The translations under genes and the position numbers were made by a program. From NCBI GenBank assembly GCA_023423535.1, contig JAFAFL010000035.1, positions 1 to 64,000 of the forward strand: a stretch of DNA of 64,000 nucleotides, written 5' to 3'. The DNA is from Pseudomonadota bacterium. Its GTDB lineage: Bacteria; Myxococcota; Myxococcia; Myxococcales; Myxococcaceae. Each line of letters begins with the position of its first letter. The first letter of the stretch is position 1. The notes under the pieces are model-generated. The model had not been told where the DNA came from. It was given only the letters and a program-made list of their open reading frames with translations, and searched no databases. Shown here one piece after another: positions 8,140 to 16,533 of this stretch.

Positions 8140-8276
8140 CGGCGGGCACTCTGTCATGAGGCCCGCCCCCTGCGCGCCCGGTCCCAGCGACCGGAGCGCG
8201 GGGTGGCTGCAGTACAAACAGCAGGACTGATCGGCGGCCTGGTACCCCCGTGGGGCCCCCGAAGCAGGAGAGCGCA
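8140..8276 (+). promoter_or_regulatory. Structured spacer between rplX and rplE
   Basis: This 137-bp gap is long for the operon. It holds a 7-bp stem (8141-8147 with 8161-8167, 13-nt loop) and a 6-bp stem (8178-8183 with 8189-8194, 5-nt loop), then the rplE ribosome binding site AGGAG at 8266-8270. In E. coli the translation start of rplE is the S8 regulatory target, so a control element here is plausible but unproven. Confidence 0.45.
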
Positions 8277-8921
<645 letters not shown>

Positions 8922-8939
8922 GAATCAGGAGAACATCCC

Positions 8940-9125
8940 GTGGCCAAGCTTTCGAAGATTGCCCAGGCGAAGCGCAAGCCGAAGTTCGCGGTTCGCGCCT
9001 ACAACCGGTGCCCGCTCTGCGGCCGTCCGCGCGCCTTCCTCCGCAAGTTCCAGATGTGCCGCATCTGCCTGCGCAACCGCGCGCTGGCGGGTGAGATCAC
9101 CGGCCTGACGAAGTCCTCCTGGTAG
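8940..9125 (+). CDS. rpsN: 30S ribosomal protein S14, zinc-binding type
   Basis: S14 (61 aa) is the short, zinc-binding form, with CPLC and CRIC pairs in the C-terminal half and the conserved GRPRAFLRKFQMCRICLR block. It starts at GTG (8940) behind AGGAG. This is the zinc-requiring (C+) version, as are S4 and L36 in this operon. Confidence 0.97.
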   Translation: MAKLSKIAQAKRKPKFAVRAYNRCPLCGRPRAFLRKFQMCRICLRNRALAGEITGLTKSSW

Positions 9126-9133
9126 CAGGGGAG

Positions 9134-9228
9134 GGCCCCGAAGGGCCACTGCAGCACCGCCCCCATGAACCACCGGGATGGTCCCGGCGAGGCATGGGGG
9201 TGCAGGGCGGGGACCTCGTGAGCCCCGC
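9134..9228 (+). promoter_or_regulatory. Multi-hairpin element between rpsN and rpsH
   Basis: The gap between rpsN and rpsH is almost wholly structured. There is a 5-bp stem with a CGAA loop (9134-9138 with 9143-9147). A long arm pairs 9149-9153 with 9201-9205 and 9160-9167 with 9193-9200, leaving a 6-nt bulge, and encloses a 6-bp hairpin (9173-9178 with 9182-9187). A further 6-bp stem pairs 9207-9212 with 9223-9228. S8, encoded next, is the spc-operon repressor in E. coli, so a regulatory or processing role is plausible. Confidence 0.5.
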
Positions 9229-9246
9229 GGAAGAGACGATTTAGCC

Positions 9247-9645
9247 ATGCCCGTAAACGATCCCGTCGGCGACATGCTGACCCGCATCCGCAACGCATCC
9301 AACGCGCGCCACGCGCAGGTGGTGATGCCCTCCTCGCGCATGAAGGTGGAGATCCTCCGCGTGCTGAAGGACGAGGGCTACATCGGGGACTACACGGTCC
9401 ACGAGCGGGCGCCGCAGAACGACGTCACCATCAACCTGAAGTACGGCCCGGACAAGTCGCCGGCGATCACCGGCGTGCGCCGCGTGTCCCGCCCCGGTCT
9501 CCGCCGCTACACGACGGTGACGGACATCCCGCCCGTGCTCGGCGGGATGGGTATCGCGATCCTCAGCACCTCGCGCGGCATCCTGTCGGACGGCGAGGCC
9601 CGGAAGCAGAAGGTGGGCGGCGAGCTCATCTGCACCGTTTACTAG
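9247..9645 (+). CDS. rpsH: 30S ribosomal protein S8
   Basis: S8 (132 aa) is a primary rRNA binder and, in E. coli, the translational repressor of the spc operon. It opens MPVNDPVGDMLTRIRNA and has the C-terminal GMGIAILSTSRGILSDGEAR signature. ATG at 9247 was chosen because it fits the family N-terminus; the open frame upstream lies in the structured spacer. Confidence 0.98.
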   Translation: MPVNDPVGDMLTRIRNASNARHAQVVMPSSRMKVEILRVLKDEGYIGDYTVHERAPQNDVTINLKYGPDKSPAITGVRRVSRPGLRRYTTVTDIPPVLGGMGIAILSTSRGILSDGEARKQKVGGELICTVY

Positions 9646-9664
9646 TTTCGAGTTCGAGAGAGCC

Positions 9665-10234
9665 ATGAGCCGCATTGGAAAGATGCCCATCAAGCTGGCC
9701 GACAAGGTCAAGGTGACCGTGTCTGGCGGCAAGGTGAACTTCGAGGGCCCCAAGGGCAAGCTCTCGATCCCCCTGCCGCACGAGAAGATGAAGATCGAGG
9801 TGAAGGACGGAGAGCTGAACGTGCTCCGCGCGGACGACTCGCGCGAGGCGCGGGCCTTCCACGGGCTCACGCGGGCCCTCCTCGCCAACGCGCACAAGGG
9901 CGTGTCCACCGGGTTCGAGCGGAAGCTGGACATCCGCGGCGTCGGTTTCCGCGCCGAGGTGAAGGGCCGCCAGATCCACTTCGCCCTGGGCTACAGCCAC
10001 CCGGTGGTCTTCGACCTGCCGGAGGGCGTGACCGCGGAGACGGACAAGGCCGCGCGCACGGACGAGGGCCTGCCCACGGTGGGGCTCACGCTCCGCGCGG
10101 TGGACCGGGAGCTGCTCGGCCAGACGTCGGTGAAGATCCGCGCGCTGCGCCCGCCCGAGCCGTACAAGGGCAAGGGCATCAAGTACTCGGACGAGCGCGT
10201 CCGCCGCAAGGAAGGCAAGACCGGCACCGCCTAA
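9665..10234 (+). CDS. rplF: 50S ribosomal protein L6
   Basis: L6 (189 aa) sits near the sarcin-ricin loop. It begins MSRIGKMPIKL, contains GVSTGFERKLDIRGVGFRAEV and the end PPEPYKGKGIKYSDERVRRK. Slightly longer than the roughly 178-residue average. Standard position after S8. Confidence 0.97.
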   Translation: MSRIGKMPIKLADKVKVTVSGGKVNFEGPKGKLSIPLPHEKMKIEVKDGELNVLRADDSREARAFHGLTRALLANAHKGVSTGFERKLDIRGVGFRAEVKGRQIHFALGYSHPVVFDLPEGVTAETDKAARTDEGLPTVGLTLRAVDRELLGQTSVKIRALRPPEPYKGKGIKYSDERVRRKEGKTGTA

Positions 10235-10259
10235 GGCGGCGCGGTCAACTAACCCTCAT

Positions 10260-10288
10260 CCGGGGGTGGAGGTCAGCATCACCCCCGG
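10260..10288 (+). promoter_or_regulatory. Hairpin between rplF and rplR
   Basis: A perfect 9-bp stem (CCGGGGGTG at 10260-10268 with CACCCCCGG at 10280-10288, 11-nt loop) occupies most of the 72-bp gap just upstream of the rplR ribosome binding site. No T-run follows, so it is not a simple terminator. Confidence 0.45.
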
Positions 10289-10306
10289 AAGGAACGGAGA
10301 AGAACC

Positions 10307-10666
10307 ATGGCAGCGAACGATCTTTCCAGGCTCAAGCGCAAGGCCCGTATCCGGAAGAAGGTGTCCGGCACTGGCGAGCGCCCGCGGCTCACGATCTACA
10401 AGAGCCTCAAGCACATCTACGCGCAGGTGGTGGACGACACCTCGGGCAAGACCCTCGCGCACGCATCCTCCCTCTCGAAGGAGTTCAAGGAGGGCGCGGA
10501 GGAGGGCGACAAGAAGGCGGACGCCAAGCGGGTGGGGCAGCTCATCGCGCAGAAGTGCAAGGCGGCCAACGTCGAGGCGGTGGTGTTCGACCGCAACGGC
10601 TTCCCCTACCACGGCCGGATCGCAGCGGTGGCTGAAGCCGCCCGCGAGGCCGGGCTGAAGCTCTAG
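10307..10666 (+). CDS. rplR: 50S ribosomal protein L18
   Basis: L18 (119 aa) binds 5S rRNA with L5. The sequence has the usual basic start (LSRLKRKARIRKKVSGT), ERPRLTIYKSLKHIYAQVVDD and the end FDRNGFPYHGRIAAVAEAAREAGL. Normal length, ATG start behind GGAGAA. Confidence 0.97.
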   Translation: MAANDLSRLKRKARIRKKVSGTGERPRLTIYKSLKHIYAQVVDDTSGKTLAHASSLSKEFKEGAEEGDKKADAKRVGQLIAQKCKAANVEAVVFDRNGFPYHGRIAAVAEAAREAGLKL

Positions 10667-10682
10667 GCTCGAAGGAACACAG

Positions 10683-11198
10683 ATGGCGACCAGGACTCCG
10701 ATCAATCCGAACGACCTCGACCTCTCCGACCGCGTGGTGAGCATCAACCGCGTGGCGAAGGTGGTGAAGGGCGGCCGGCGTTTCTCCTTCGCGGCGCTGG
10801 TGGTGGTGGGCGACGGCGCGGGCCATGTGGGCGTTGGGCTCGGCAAGGCCAACGAGGTGCCCGAGGCCATCCGCAAGGGCGGGGAGAACGCGAAGAAGAA
10901 CCTCTTCCGCGTGCCGCTGCACGGGCACACCATCCCGCACGAGGTGCTCGGTCACTTCGGCGCCGGGTGGGTCCTCCTCAAGCCGGCGGCCCCCGGTACC
11001 GGCGTCATCGCCGGCGCCACGGTCCGCGCGGTGCTCGAGGCGGCCGGTATCCGCAACATCCTCACCAAGAGCCAGGGTTCGCGGAACCCGCACAACGTGC
11101 TCAAGGCCACCGTGCAGGGGCTGAAGTCGCTCCGCTCGGCGGAGGACATCTCCCGGACCCGCGGCAAGGACGTGGAGCCGGCCCGGAAGGCAGGCTAG
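10683..11198 (+). CDS. rpsE: 30S ribosomal protein S5
   Basis: S5 (171 aa) takes part in decoding fidelity and mRNA helicase action at the entry site. It contains the double-stranded RNA-binding fold (RVVSINRVAKVVKGGRRFSF) and the C-terminal GGIRN-like region (EAAGIRNILTKSQGSRNPHN). Length and context are normal. Confidence 0.97.
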   Translation: MATRTPINPNDLDLSDRVVSINRVAKVVKGGRRFSFAALVVVGDGAGHVGVGLGKANEVPEAIRKGGENAKKNLFRVPLHGHTIPHEVLGHFGAGWVLLKPAAPGTGVIAGATVRAVLEAAGIRNILTKSQGSRNPHNVLKATVQGLKSLRSAEDISRTRGKDVEPARKAG

Positions 11199-11201
11199 GC
11201 C

Positions 11202-11462
11202 ATGGCGTTGAAGATCAAGCTGGTGAAGAGCATCGCGGGCGCGTCGTACGACATGCTCGCGACCATCAAGGGCCTCGGCCTGAAGAAGTTCGGCGACGAG
11301 CGGCTGCTGCAGGACACGCCGGACGTCCGCGGGATGGTGTTCAAGGTGAAGCACCTGGTCTCCTCCGAGACGGTCTCGGGCGACGCGCCGAAGCGCGCGC
11401 GCACGAAGCCCCGGAAGGACCGGGTCCGGCAGGCGGCGCGGGCGAAGGAGTCCGCGCAGTAG
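11202..11462 (+). CDS. rpmD: 50S ribosomal protein L30, C-terminally extended
   Basis: L30 is about 60 residues in most bacteria; this one has 86. The core is clear (KIKLVKSIAG, then IKGLGLKKFGDERLL and IRGM-like VRGMVFKVKHLV). The extra 25 or so residues are basic and Ala-rich. The start follows rpsE by three bases, so the two are translated together. Confidence 0.93.
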   Translation: MALKIKLVKSIAGASYDMLATIKGLGLKKFGDERLLQDTPDVRGMVFKVKHLVSSETVSGDAPKRARTKPRKDRVRQAARAKESAQ

Positions 11463-11476
11463 AGGCCGGCTGACGC

Positions 11477-11521
11477 GTCCCGCCCCGGCTCACGCGAGCC
11501 GGTCGCCCCTGGTGGCGGGAC
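11477..11521 (+). promoter_or_regulatory. Two-stem RNA element upstream of rplO terminator
   Basis: An 8-bp arm (11477-11484 with 11514-11521) encloses a perfect 7-bp hairpin (11485-11491 with 11496-11502, ACGC loop). It lies between rpmD and an intrinsic terminator at 11538-11572, the layout of a leader that could control read-through into rplO-secY. Its ligand, if any, is unknown. Confidence 0.45.
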
Positions 11522-11537
11522 ACAGAAGAGCGTCGCA

Positions 11538-11572
11538 CCCATCCGCCCGGTCTTGCCGGGCGGTGGGTTTTT
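11538..11572 (+). terminator. Intrinsic terminator/attenuator between rpmD and rplO
   Basis: A 12-bp GC-rich stem with one bulged T (11538-11550 with 11556-11567, TCTTG loop) is followed immediately by five T residues. This is a textbook rho-independent terminator, located inside the ribosomal operon and 31 bp upstream of rplO. Either it attenuates the distal half (rplO, secY, adk and beyond) or rplO has its own promoter. Confidence 0.75.
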
Positions 11573-11603
11573 CGGGGTGGCCGGCGTCAGTGGAGAATCA
11601 CAG

Positions 11604-12131
11604 ATGGCACAGCTGAATGAACTGAAGGCGCCGAAGGGCAGCAAGCACCGCAAGAAGCGCGTGGGTCGTGGCCAGGGCTCCGGCCTCGGCAAGACGGCAG
11701 GCCGCGGCGGCAAGGGCCAGAAGGCCCGCTCCGGCAACATGCGGTTCGAGGGCTTCGAGGGCGGTCAGAGCCCGCTGCAGCGCCGCCTCCCCAAGTTCGG
11801 CTTCAACAGCCCGAACCGGGTGGAGTACGCGGTGGTGAACCTCTCGGACCTCGAGCGGTTCGAGGCGGGCGCCACGGTCGGTCCGGACGAGCTCCGGGCG
11901 GCGGGCCTCGTGAAGGGCCAGTACGACGGCGTGAAGGTCCTCGCGACCGGCACCCTATCCCGCAAGCTCACTGTGCGCGCGCACAAGTTCTCCGGCGCGG
12001 CGCGGGAGGCGATTGGCGGCGCGGGCGGCTCCGTGGAGGAGATCCCGCTCGTGGCGCACAAGCCCGAGTCCGCGGCGAAGGCGCACGGCGGCAAGGGCGT
12101 GAAGCAGCCGAAGGTCCGGACGCAGGCGTAG
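11604..12131 (+). CDS. rplO: 50S ribosomal protein L15
   Basis: L15 (175 aa) is an assembly protein of the 50S subunit. The Gly-rich N-terminal arm (KRVGRGQGSGLGKTAGRGGKG) and the region FGFNSPNR are typical. It carries about 30 extra C-terminal residues rich in Lys and Ala. ATG at 11604 follows GGAG; the open frame upstream lies across the terminator and is not coding. Confidence 0.96.
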   Translation: MAQLNELKAPKGSKHRKKRVGRGQGSGLGKTAGRGGKGQKARSGNMRFEGFEGGQSPLQRRLPKFGFNSPNRVEYAVVNLSDLERFEAGATVGPDELRAAGLVKGQYDGVKVLATGTLSRKLTVRAHKFSGAAREAIGGAGGSVEEIPLVAHKPESAAKAHGGKGVKQPKVRTQA

Positions 12132-12151
12132 CTGCGGAGGGCCGTACGGAG

Positions 12152-12238
12152 CATGAGCGCAACGCCTGACCTTTTGTTGGCCGGGCACCCTGCGCTCATG
12201 TAGTCTCCGCGCCCCCTCCGGAACCCGGATGGGGGCGC
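12152..12238 (+). promoter_or_regulatory. Two hairpins between rplO and secY
   Basis: A perfect 10-bp stem (12152-12161 with 12191-12200, 29-nt loop) is followed by a 13-bp stem with one bulge (12209-12221 with 12225-12229 and 12231-12238, AAC loop). Together they fill most of the 147-bp gap before secY. A T-rich stretch after the second stem is weak, so terminator, RNase site or regulatory leader are all possible. Confidence 0.45.
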
Positions 12239-12278
12239 TCGTCGTTTCGAGCAGCCGCGACACCAGGATGGGACCCAC

Positions 12279-13634
12279 GTGGCACTGAACGCCTTTACGA
12301 ACATCTTCCGGATTGCAGAGCTGCGGACCCGGCTCGCGTACACCATTGGCCTGCTGGCGGTGTACCGGATCGGCATCTTCATCACGGTGCCGGGAGTCGA
12401 CCGCGCGGCGATGAACGCCTTCATGGAGGCGCAGCGGCAGGCGGGCGGGGTGGTCAACCTGCTCAACCTGTTCAGCGGCGGCGCGCTCGAGCAGATGTCG
12501 ATCTTCGGCCTGGGGATCATGCCGTACGTCTCCGCGTCGATCATCATCCAGCTCCTCGCGGCGGTGGTGCCGACCTTCGAGCGCCTCCAGAAGGAGGGCG
12601 CGGCGGGCCGCCAGAAGCTCAACCAGTACACCCGGTACGGCACGATCGTGCTGTCGGTGGTGCAGGGCGTGGGCATCTCGCGCTGGCTGGCCACGCTGGG
12701 CCGGTCTCCGCAGCAGGGCGGGTTCGATCCGGGTCAGGTGGTGGTGCCCGAGGACTCGTTCTGGTTCACCGCGATGACGGTGATCACCCTCACCGCCGGC
12801 ACCGCCTTCATCATGTGGCTGGGCGAGCGGATCACCGAGCGCGGCATCGGCAACGGCATCTCGCTGATCATCTTCGCGGGCATCGTGGCGGCCATCCCGT
12901 CTTCGGCGAAGCAGCTGTTCGACATGACCGCGCAGGACGCTCTGAACATCGGTGCGCTGCTCGGCCTCGTGGTGTTCATGCTCCTGCTGGTGGCGGTGGT
13001 GGTGTACGTCGAGCGCGGCATGCGCCGGATCCCGGTGCAGTACGCGAAGCGGATGGCCGGTCGCCGGATGTTCGCGGGCCAGGCCACCTACTTCCCGATG
13101 AAGGTGAACTCGGCCGGCGTCATCCCGCCCATTTTCGCGGGCGCGGTGCTGAGCTTCCCGGCGACGCTGGCGAACTGGATCCCGTTCCTCGGGACGGTGA
13201 ACCAGGCGCTGATGCAGTACCCCTGGATCTACCAGGGCGTGTTCGTGGTGATGGTGCTCTTCTTCACCTTCTTCTACGTGTCCTTGACGTTCAAGCCGGA
13301 GGACGTGGCGGACAACATCAAGAAGCAGGGTGGGTACATCCCCGGCATCCGCCCGGGCCGCCAGACGGCGGACTTCATCGAGCGCGTGCTCAACCGGATC
13401 ACCCTCGGTGGTGCGATCTACCTTGCCGCGATCTGCGTCATCCCCTACGCGCTGTCGGCCACGCTCGGCGTGCCGTTCCAGTTCGGCGGGACCGCGCTGC
13501 TCATCGTGGTGGGCGTGGCGCTGGACTTCGTGCAGCAGGTGGAGGGCCACCTGATCAGCCGCAACTACGAAGGCTTCGCCGGTCCCCGGGGCCCGCGGAT
13601 CCGCGGCCGCATGCGCGCGGCCACCACGGCGTAG
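12279..13634 (+). CDS. secY: Protein translocase subunit SecY
   Basis: SecY (451 aa) is the channel subunit of the Sec translocon in the inner membrane. Ten hydrophobic segments can be followed. Family hallmarks include VPGVDR near the first periplasmic loop, GIMPYVSASIIIQLL, GNGISLIIFAGIVA, and the cytoplasmic PEDVADNIKKQGGYIPGIRPG. Start is GTG at 12279; a nearby ATG is out of frame. It follows rplO as in the classic spc operon. Confidence 0.98.
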   Translation: MALNAFTNIFRIAELRTRLAYTIGLLAVYRIGIFITVPGVDRAAMNAFMEAQRQAGGVVNLLNLFSGGALEQMSIFGLGIMPYVSASIIIQLLAAVVPTFERLQKEGAAGRQKLNQYTRYGTIVLSVVQGVGISRWLATLGRSPQQGGFDPGQVVVPEDSFWFTAMTVITLTAGTAFIMWLGERITERGIGNGISLIIFAGIVAAIPSSAKQLFDMTAQDALNIGALLGLVVFMLLLVAVVVYVERGMRRIPVQYAKRMAGRRMFAGQATYFPMKVNSAGVIPPIFAGAVLSFPATLANWIPFLGTVNQALMQYPWIYQGVFVVMVLFFTFFYVSLTFKPEDVADNIKKQGGYIPGIRPGRQTADFIERVLNRITLGGAIYLAAICVIPYALSATLGVPFQFGGTALLIVVGVALDFVQQVEGHLISRNYEGFAGPRGPRIRGRMRAATTA

Positions 13635-13659
13635 CTGTGTCGTCACCGAGGGCCCAGAC

Positions 13660-14304
13660 TTGAACCTGATCTTCTTTGGACCCCCGGGCGCGGGGAAGGG
13701 CACGCAGGCGAAGCGGCTGGTGCAGGAGCTGGGCGTTCCCCATCTCTCCACCGGCGACATCCTCCGGGAGGCGGTGCGGCAGAACACGCCGCTCGGGCAG
13801 CAGGCGAAGCCGCTGATGGAGGCGGGGAAGCTCGTGCCGGACGACCTCGTGATCGGGATCGTCGACGAGCGGATCGCCCAGCCGGACGCGCAGAAGGGGT
13901 TCGTGCTCGACGGGTTTCCCCGCACCATTCCGCAGGCGGAGGCGCTCGAGCGCGCGCTGCAGAAGCACGGGCGGACGGTAGACGCGGTGGTGTCGCTGGA
14001 GGTGCCGGAGGAGGAGCTCGTGCAGCGCCTCTCCGGCCGGCGCTCCTGCCCGAAGTGCGGCGCGGTCTACCACGTGGTGACGAGCGCGCCGAAGCGGGCC
14101 GGCTTCTGCGACGTCTGCGACACCGGGCTCATCCAGCGCGAGGACGACCGCGAGGACAAGGTCACCGAGCGGCTCCGCGTCTACGCGGCGCAGACGGCGC
14201 CGCTGAAGGCCTGGTACCAGGGACAGGGCCTGCTCCGCTCCATCACCGGGGTGGGGTCGGTGGAGGGGATCTTCGCGGACATCCGCCGGGCGCTGGGCAG
14301 GTAG
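13660..14304 (+). CDS. adk: Adenylate kinase, zinc-LID type
   Basis: Adenylate kinase (214 aa) interconverts ATP + AMP and 2 ADP. The P-loop GPPGAGKGT lies at residues 7-15, the AMP-binding segment includes STGDILR, and the LID has four cysteines (CPKC and CDVC), meaning a zinc-stabilised lid. The start is TTG at 13660, the only codon giving the conserved MNLIFFGPPG N-terminus. It sits between secY and map as in many bacteria. Confidence 0.97.
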   Translation: MNLIFFGPPGAGKGTQAKRLVQELGVPHLSTGDILREAVRQNTPLGQQAKPLMEAGKLVPDDLVIGIVDERIAQPDAQKGFVLDGFPRTIPQAEALERALQKHGRTVDAVVSLEVPEEELVQRLSGRRSCPKCGAVYHVVTSAPKRAGFCDVCDTGLIQREDDREDKVTERLRVYAAQTAPLKAWYQGQGLLRSITGVGSVEGIFADIRRALGR

Positions 14305-14309
14305 CGTCT

Positions 14310-15071
14310 TTGGCCCCCGCCGTCGAGCTCAAGCGCCCCGACGAGGTGGCGCGGATGCGCGAGGCGGGCCGGGTGGTGTGCGAGATCCTCGACGCGCTGG
14401 AGGCGATGATCGCCCCCGGCGTCTCCACCTGGGAGCTCGATCAGGAGGCGGAGCGGCGGATCTACCTCAACAAGGCGAAGCCGGCCTTCAAGGGGTACAT
14501 GGGGTTTCCGGCCTGCCTGTGCGCCTCGGTGAACGAGGAGGTCGTGCACGGCATCCCGTCGAAGAAGCGGGTGCTGCGCGAGGGCGATCTGATGAAGATC
14601 GACTTCGGGGTGGTGAAGGACGGGTTCTTCGGGGACTCGGCCCGGACGGTGAGGGTGGGGAAGGTGTCGAAGGAGGCGGACGGGCTCGTCCGCGCCACGA
14701 AGGCGGCCCTGCAGGCGGCCATCGGGGTGATGGTGCCGGGGAACCGGCTGGGCGACATTGGGGCGGCGGTGCAGGGCGCGGTGGAGCCGAAGGGCTTCTC
14801 GGTGGTGAGGGACTTTACCGGTCACGGCATCGGGCGGCGGCTGCACGAGCCGCCCCAGGTGCCGAACTTCGGCCGGGCAGGGACGGGGATGACGCTGCGG
14901 GCGGGGATGGTGCTCGCGGTGGAGCCTATGGTGAATGCGGGGACGGAGAAGGTGGAGGTGCTGGAGGACGACTGGACGGCGGTGACGCTGGACCGGAAGC
15001 TCTCCGCGCACTTCGAGCACACCATCTACATCTCCGAGAGCGGGCCGGAGATCCTCACGCGGGTGGGGTAG
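14310..15071 (+). CDS. map: Methionine aminopeptidase type I
   Basis: This enzyme (253 aa) removes N-terminal methionine from nascent proteins. The metal ligands are visible in context: the D in MKIDFGVVKDGFFGDSA, the H in FTGHGIGRRLHEPP, and the E residues in LAVEPMVN and HFEHTI. The frame opens with a TTG five bases after adk; an ATG 15 codons later would remove family-conserved residues. Adjacent adk-map order is common. Confidence 0.96.
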   Translation: MAPAVELKRPDEVARMREAGRVVCEILDALEAMIAPGVSTWELDQEAERRIYLNKAKPAFKGYMGFPACLCASVNEEVVHGIPSKKRVLREGDLMKIDFGVVKDGFFGDSARTVRVGKVSKEADGLVRATKAALQAAIGVMVPGNRLGDIGAAVQGAVEPKGFSVVRDFTGHGIGRRLHEPPQVPNFGRAGTGMTLRAGMVLAVEPMVNAGTEKVEVLEDDWTAVTLDRKLSAHFEHTIYISESGPEILTRVG

Positions 15072-15139
15072 CAGGCAGGGGAATGGCGCGCTCCGGCGGG
15101 CCGTTTCCCCCTGACCGGGCCCAAACGCACACGCGGGGC

Positions 15140-15168
15140 TTGCAAGCCGGACGGTGCGGTGATATCCG
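15140..15168 (+). promoter_or_regulatory. Possible promoter for infA
   Basis: TTGCAA (15140-15145) and TATCCG (15163-15168) are spaced exactly 17 bp apart in the 143-bp gap between map and infA. TSS would fall some 40 bp upstream of the infA start. Elements match 4/6 and 3/6, giving the alpha operon its own promoter if active. Confidence 0.4.
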
Positions 15169-15214
15169 GCCGCGCTCCGCGTAGCAGCCGGGGTTGTGAA
15201 CAGGGAGTTTTTGA

Positions 15215-15433
15215 TTGCCGAAGGATGATTCGATCGAAGTCGAAGGGACCGTGATGGAGCCCCTTCCCAACGCGATGTTCCGCGTGCAGCTGGAAAACGG
15301 GCACAAGGTTCTCGCGCACATCTCCGGCAAGATGCGGATGCACTTCATCCGTATCCTCCCCGGCGACAAGGTGAAGGTGGAGCTGTCCCCCTACGACCTC
15401 TCCCGTGGTCGCATCACCTATCGGGCGAAGTAG
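15215..15433 (+). CDS. infA: Translation initiation factor IF-1
   Basis: IF-1 (72 aa) blocks the A site during initiation. The OB-fold sequence IEVEGTVMEPLPNAMFRVQL, then HKVLAHISGKMR, is diagnostic. The start is TTG at 15215 behind CAGGGAG; the N-terminus (MPKDDSIEVEG) fits the family. It heads the group infA-rpmJ-rpsM-rpsK-rpsD-rpoA-rplQ. Confidence 0.97.
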   Translation: MPKDDSIEVEGTVMEPLPNAMFRVQLENGHKVLAHISGKMRMHFIRILPGDKVKVELSPYDLSRGRITYRAK

Positions 15434-15454
15434 TTCTAGAGCAGAGGTGAAGTC

Positions 15455-15571
15455 GTGAAGGTTCGCGCGTCCGTCAAGAAGATCTGTGACAAGTGCAAGG
15501 TGATCCGCCGCAAGGGCACGGTGCGGGTGATTTGCGCTTCCAACCCCCGGCACAAGCAGCGCCAGGGCTAG
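15455..15571 (+). CDS. rpmJ: 50S ribosomal protein L36, zinc-binding type
   Basis: A 38-codon gene starting at GTG: MKVRASVKKICDKCKVIRR, then GTVRVICASNPRHKQRQG. The four zinc ligands of the C+ form are present (Cys11, Cys14, Cys27, His33). It lies 21 bp after infA and 41 bp before rpsM, its standard position. It is easily missed because of its size. Confidence 0.97.
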   Translation: MKVRASVKKICDKCKVIRRKGTVRVICASNPRHKQRQG

Positions 15572-15612
15572 CCCCCGGGCTGGCTCCAGACCAACTACGA
15601 GGATTACGGTTC

Positions 15613-15999
15613 ATGGCTCGTATCGCAGGCATCGACCTCCCCCGCGACAAGCGGGTGGTGATTTCGCTTCAGTACATCTACGGGATCGGTAAGAAGACCG
15701 CTCACGACATCGTCACCGAGGCGGGGATCGACATGACCCTCCGCACCCGTGACCTGACCGACGAGCAGGCGCGGAAGATCCGCGAGATCCTCGAGGCGAA
15801 GTACAAGGTCGAAGGAGACCTGCGCCGCGAGATCACCATGAACATCAAGCGGCTCATGGACCTCGGTTGCTACCGCGGCCTCCGTCACCGCAAGGGCCTG
15901 CCCGTGCGCGGCCAGCGGACCCACACCAACGCGCGGACCCGCAAGGGCCCGAAGCGCGGCATCGTGCGCCCCAAGGCGGCGGCGCCGGCCGGCCGGTAA
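15613..15999 (+). CDS. rpsM: 30S ribosomal protein S13
   Basis: S13 (128 aa) contacts the P-site tRNA and forms intersubunit bridges. The sequence opens MARIAGIDLPRDKRVVISL, has the IYGIGKKTA helix-hairpin-helix and the end GLRHRKGLPVRGQRTHTNAR. ATG at 15613 matches the family start. Confidence 0.98.
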   Translation: MARIAGIDLPRDKRVVISLQYIYGIGKKTAHDIVTEAGIDMTLRTRDLTDEQARKIREILEAKYKVEGDLRREITMNIKRLMDLGCYRGLRHRKGLPVRGQRTHTNARTRKGPKRGIVRPKAAAPAGR

Positions 16000-16008
16000 A
16001 CCCTTTGT

Positions 16009-16028
16009 CCCCGGCTTCACGGCCGGGG
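16009..16028 (+). promoter_or_regulatory. Hairpin between rpsM and rpsK
   Basis: A perfect 7-bp stem (CCCCGGC at 16009-16015 with GCCGGGG at 16022-16028, 6-nt loop) lies just after the rpsM stop. No T-run follows. It is one of several such hairpins in this operon's spacers. Confidence 0.4.
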
Positions 16029-16061
16029 GCGATCACCTACGCCTCAGGAGCACTCTGAATC

Positions 16062-16502
16062 ATGGCTGAAGAGATCAAGGACGCCGCGGCGGCCGCCCCG
16101 GCCGCCCCCGCCGGCGACGCTGCCCCGAAGAAGAAGAACAAGAAGGGCAAGAAGAACGTCCTCAACGGGGTCGTTCACATCCAGTCCACGTTCAACAACA
16201 CGCTGATCACGATCACGGACGTGTCCGGGAACGTGCTGTCCTGGTCCTCCGCCGGCGCCCGCGGTTTCCGCGGTTCGCGCAAGAGCACGCCGTTCGCCGC
16301 GCAGGTGGCGGCCGGTGACGCTGCGGCGAAGGCGATGGAGCACGGCCTGAAGAACGTGGTGGTGATGGTGAAGGGCCCCGGCGCCGGTCGCGAGTCCGCG
16401 CTGCGCGCGCTCGCCTCGGCGGGCCTGAAGATCAGCCTCATCCGCGACGTGACCCCGATTCCCCACAACGGCTGCCGGCAGCCGAAGCGCCGCCGCGTCT
16501 AG
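16062..16502 (+). CDS. rpsK: 30S ribosomal protein S11
   Basis: S11 (146 aa) shapes the platform that holds mRNA at the E site. The core is typical (VVHIQSTFNNTLITITD, GAGRESALRALASAGL and the RDVTPIPHNGCRQPKRRRV end). The N-terminus carries an Ala/Lys-rich extension and is about 15 residues longer than in E. coli. Confidence 0.97.
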   Translation: MAEEIKDAAAAAPAAPAGDAAPKKKNKKGKKNVLNGVVHIQSTFNNTLITITDVSGNVLSWSSAGARGFRGSRKSTPFAAQVAAGDAAAKAMEHGLKNVVVMVKGPGAGRESALRALASAGLKISLIRDVTPIPHNGCRQPKRRRV

Positions 16503-16533
16503 GCGCCAGACCACCTTCGAAGGACACGACAAA

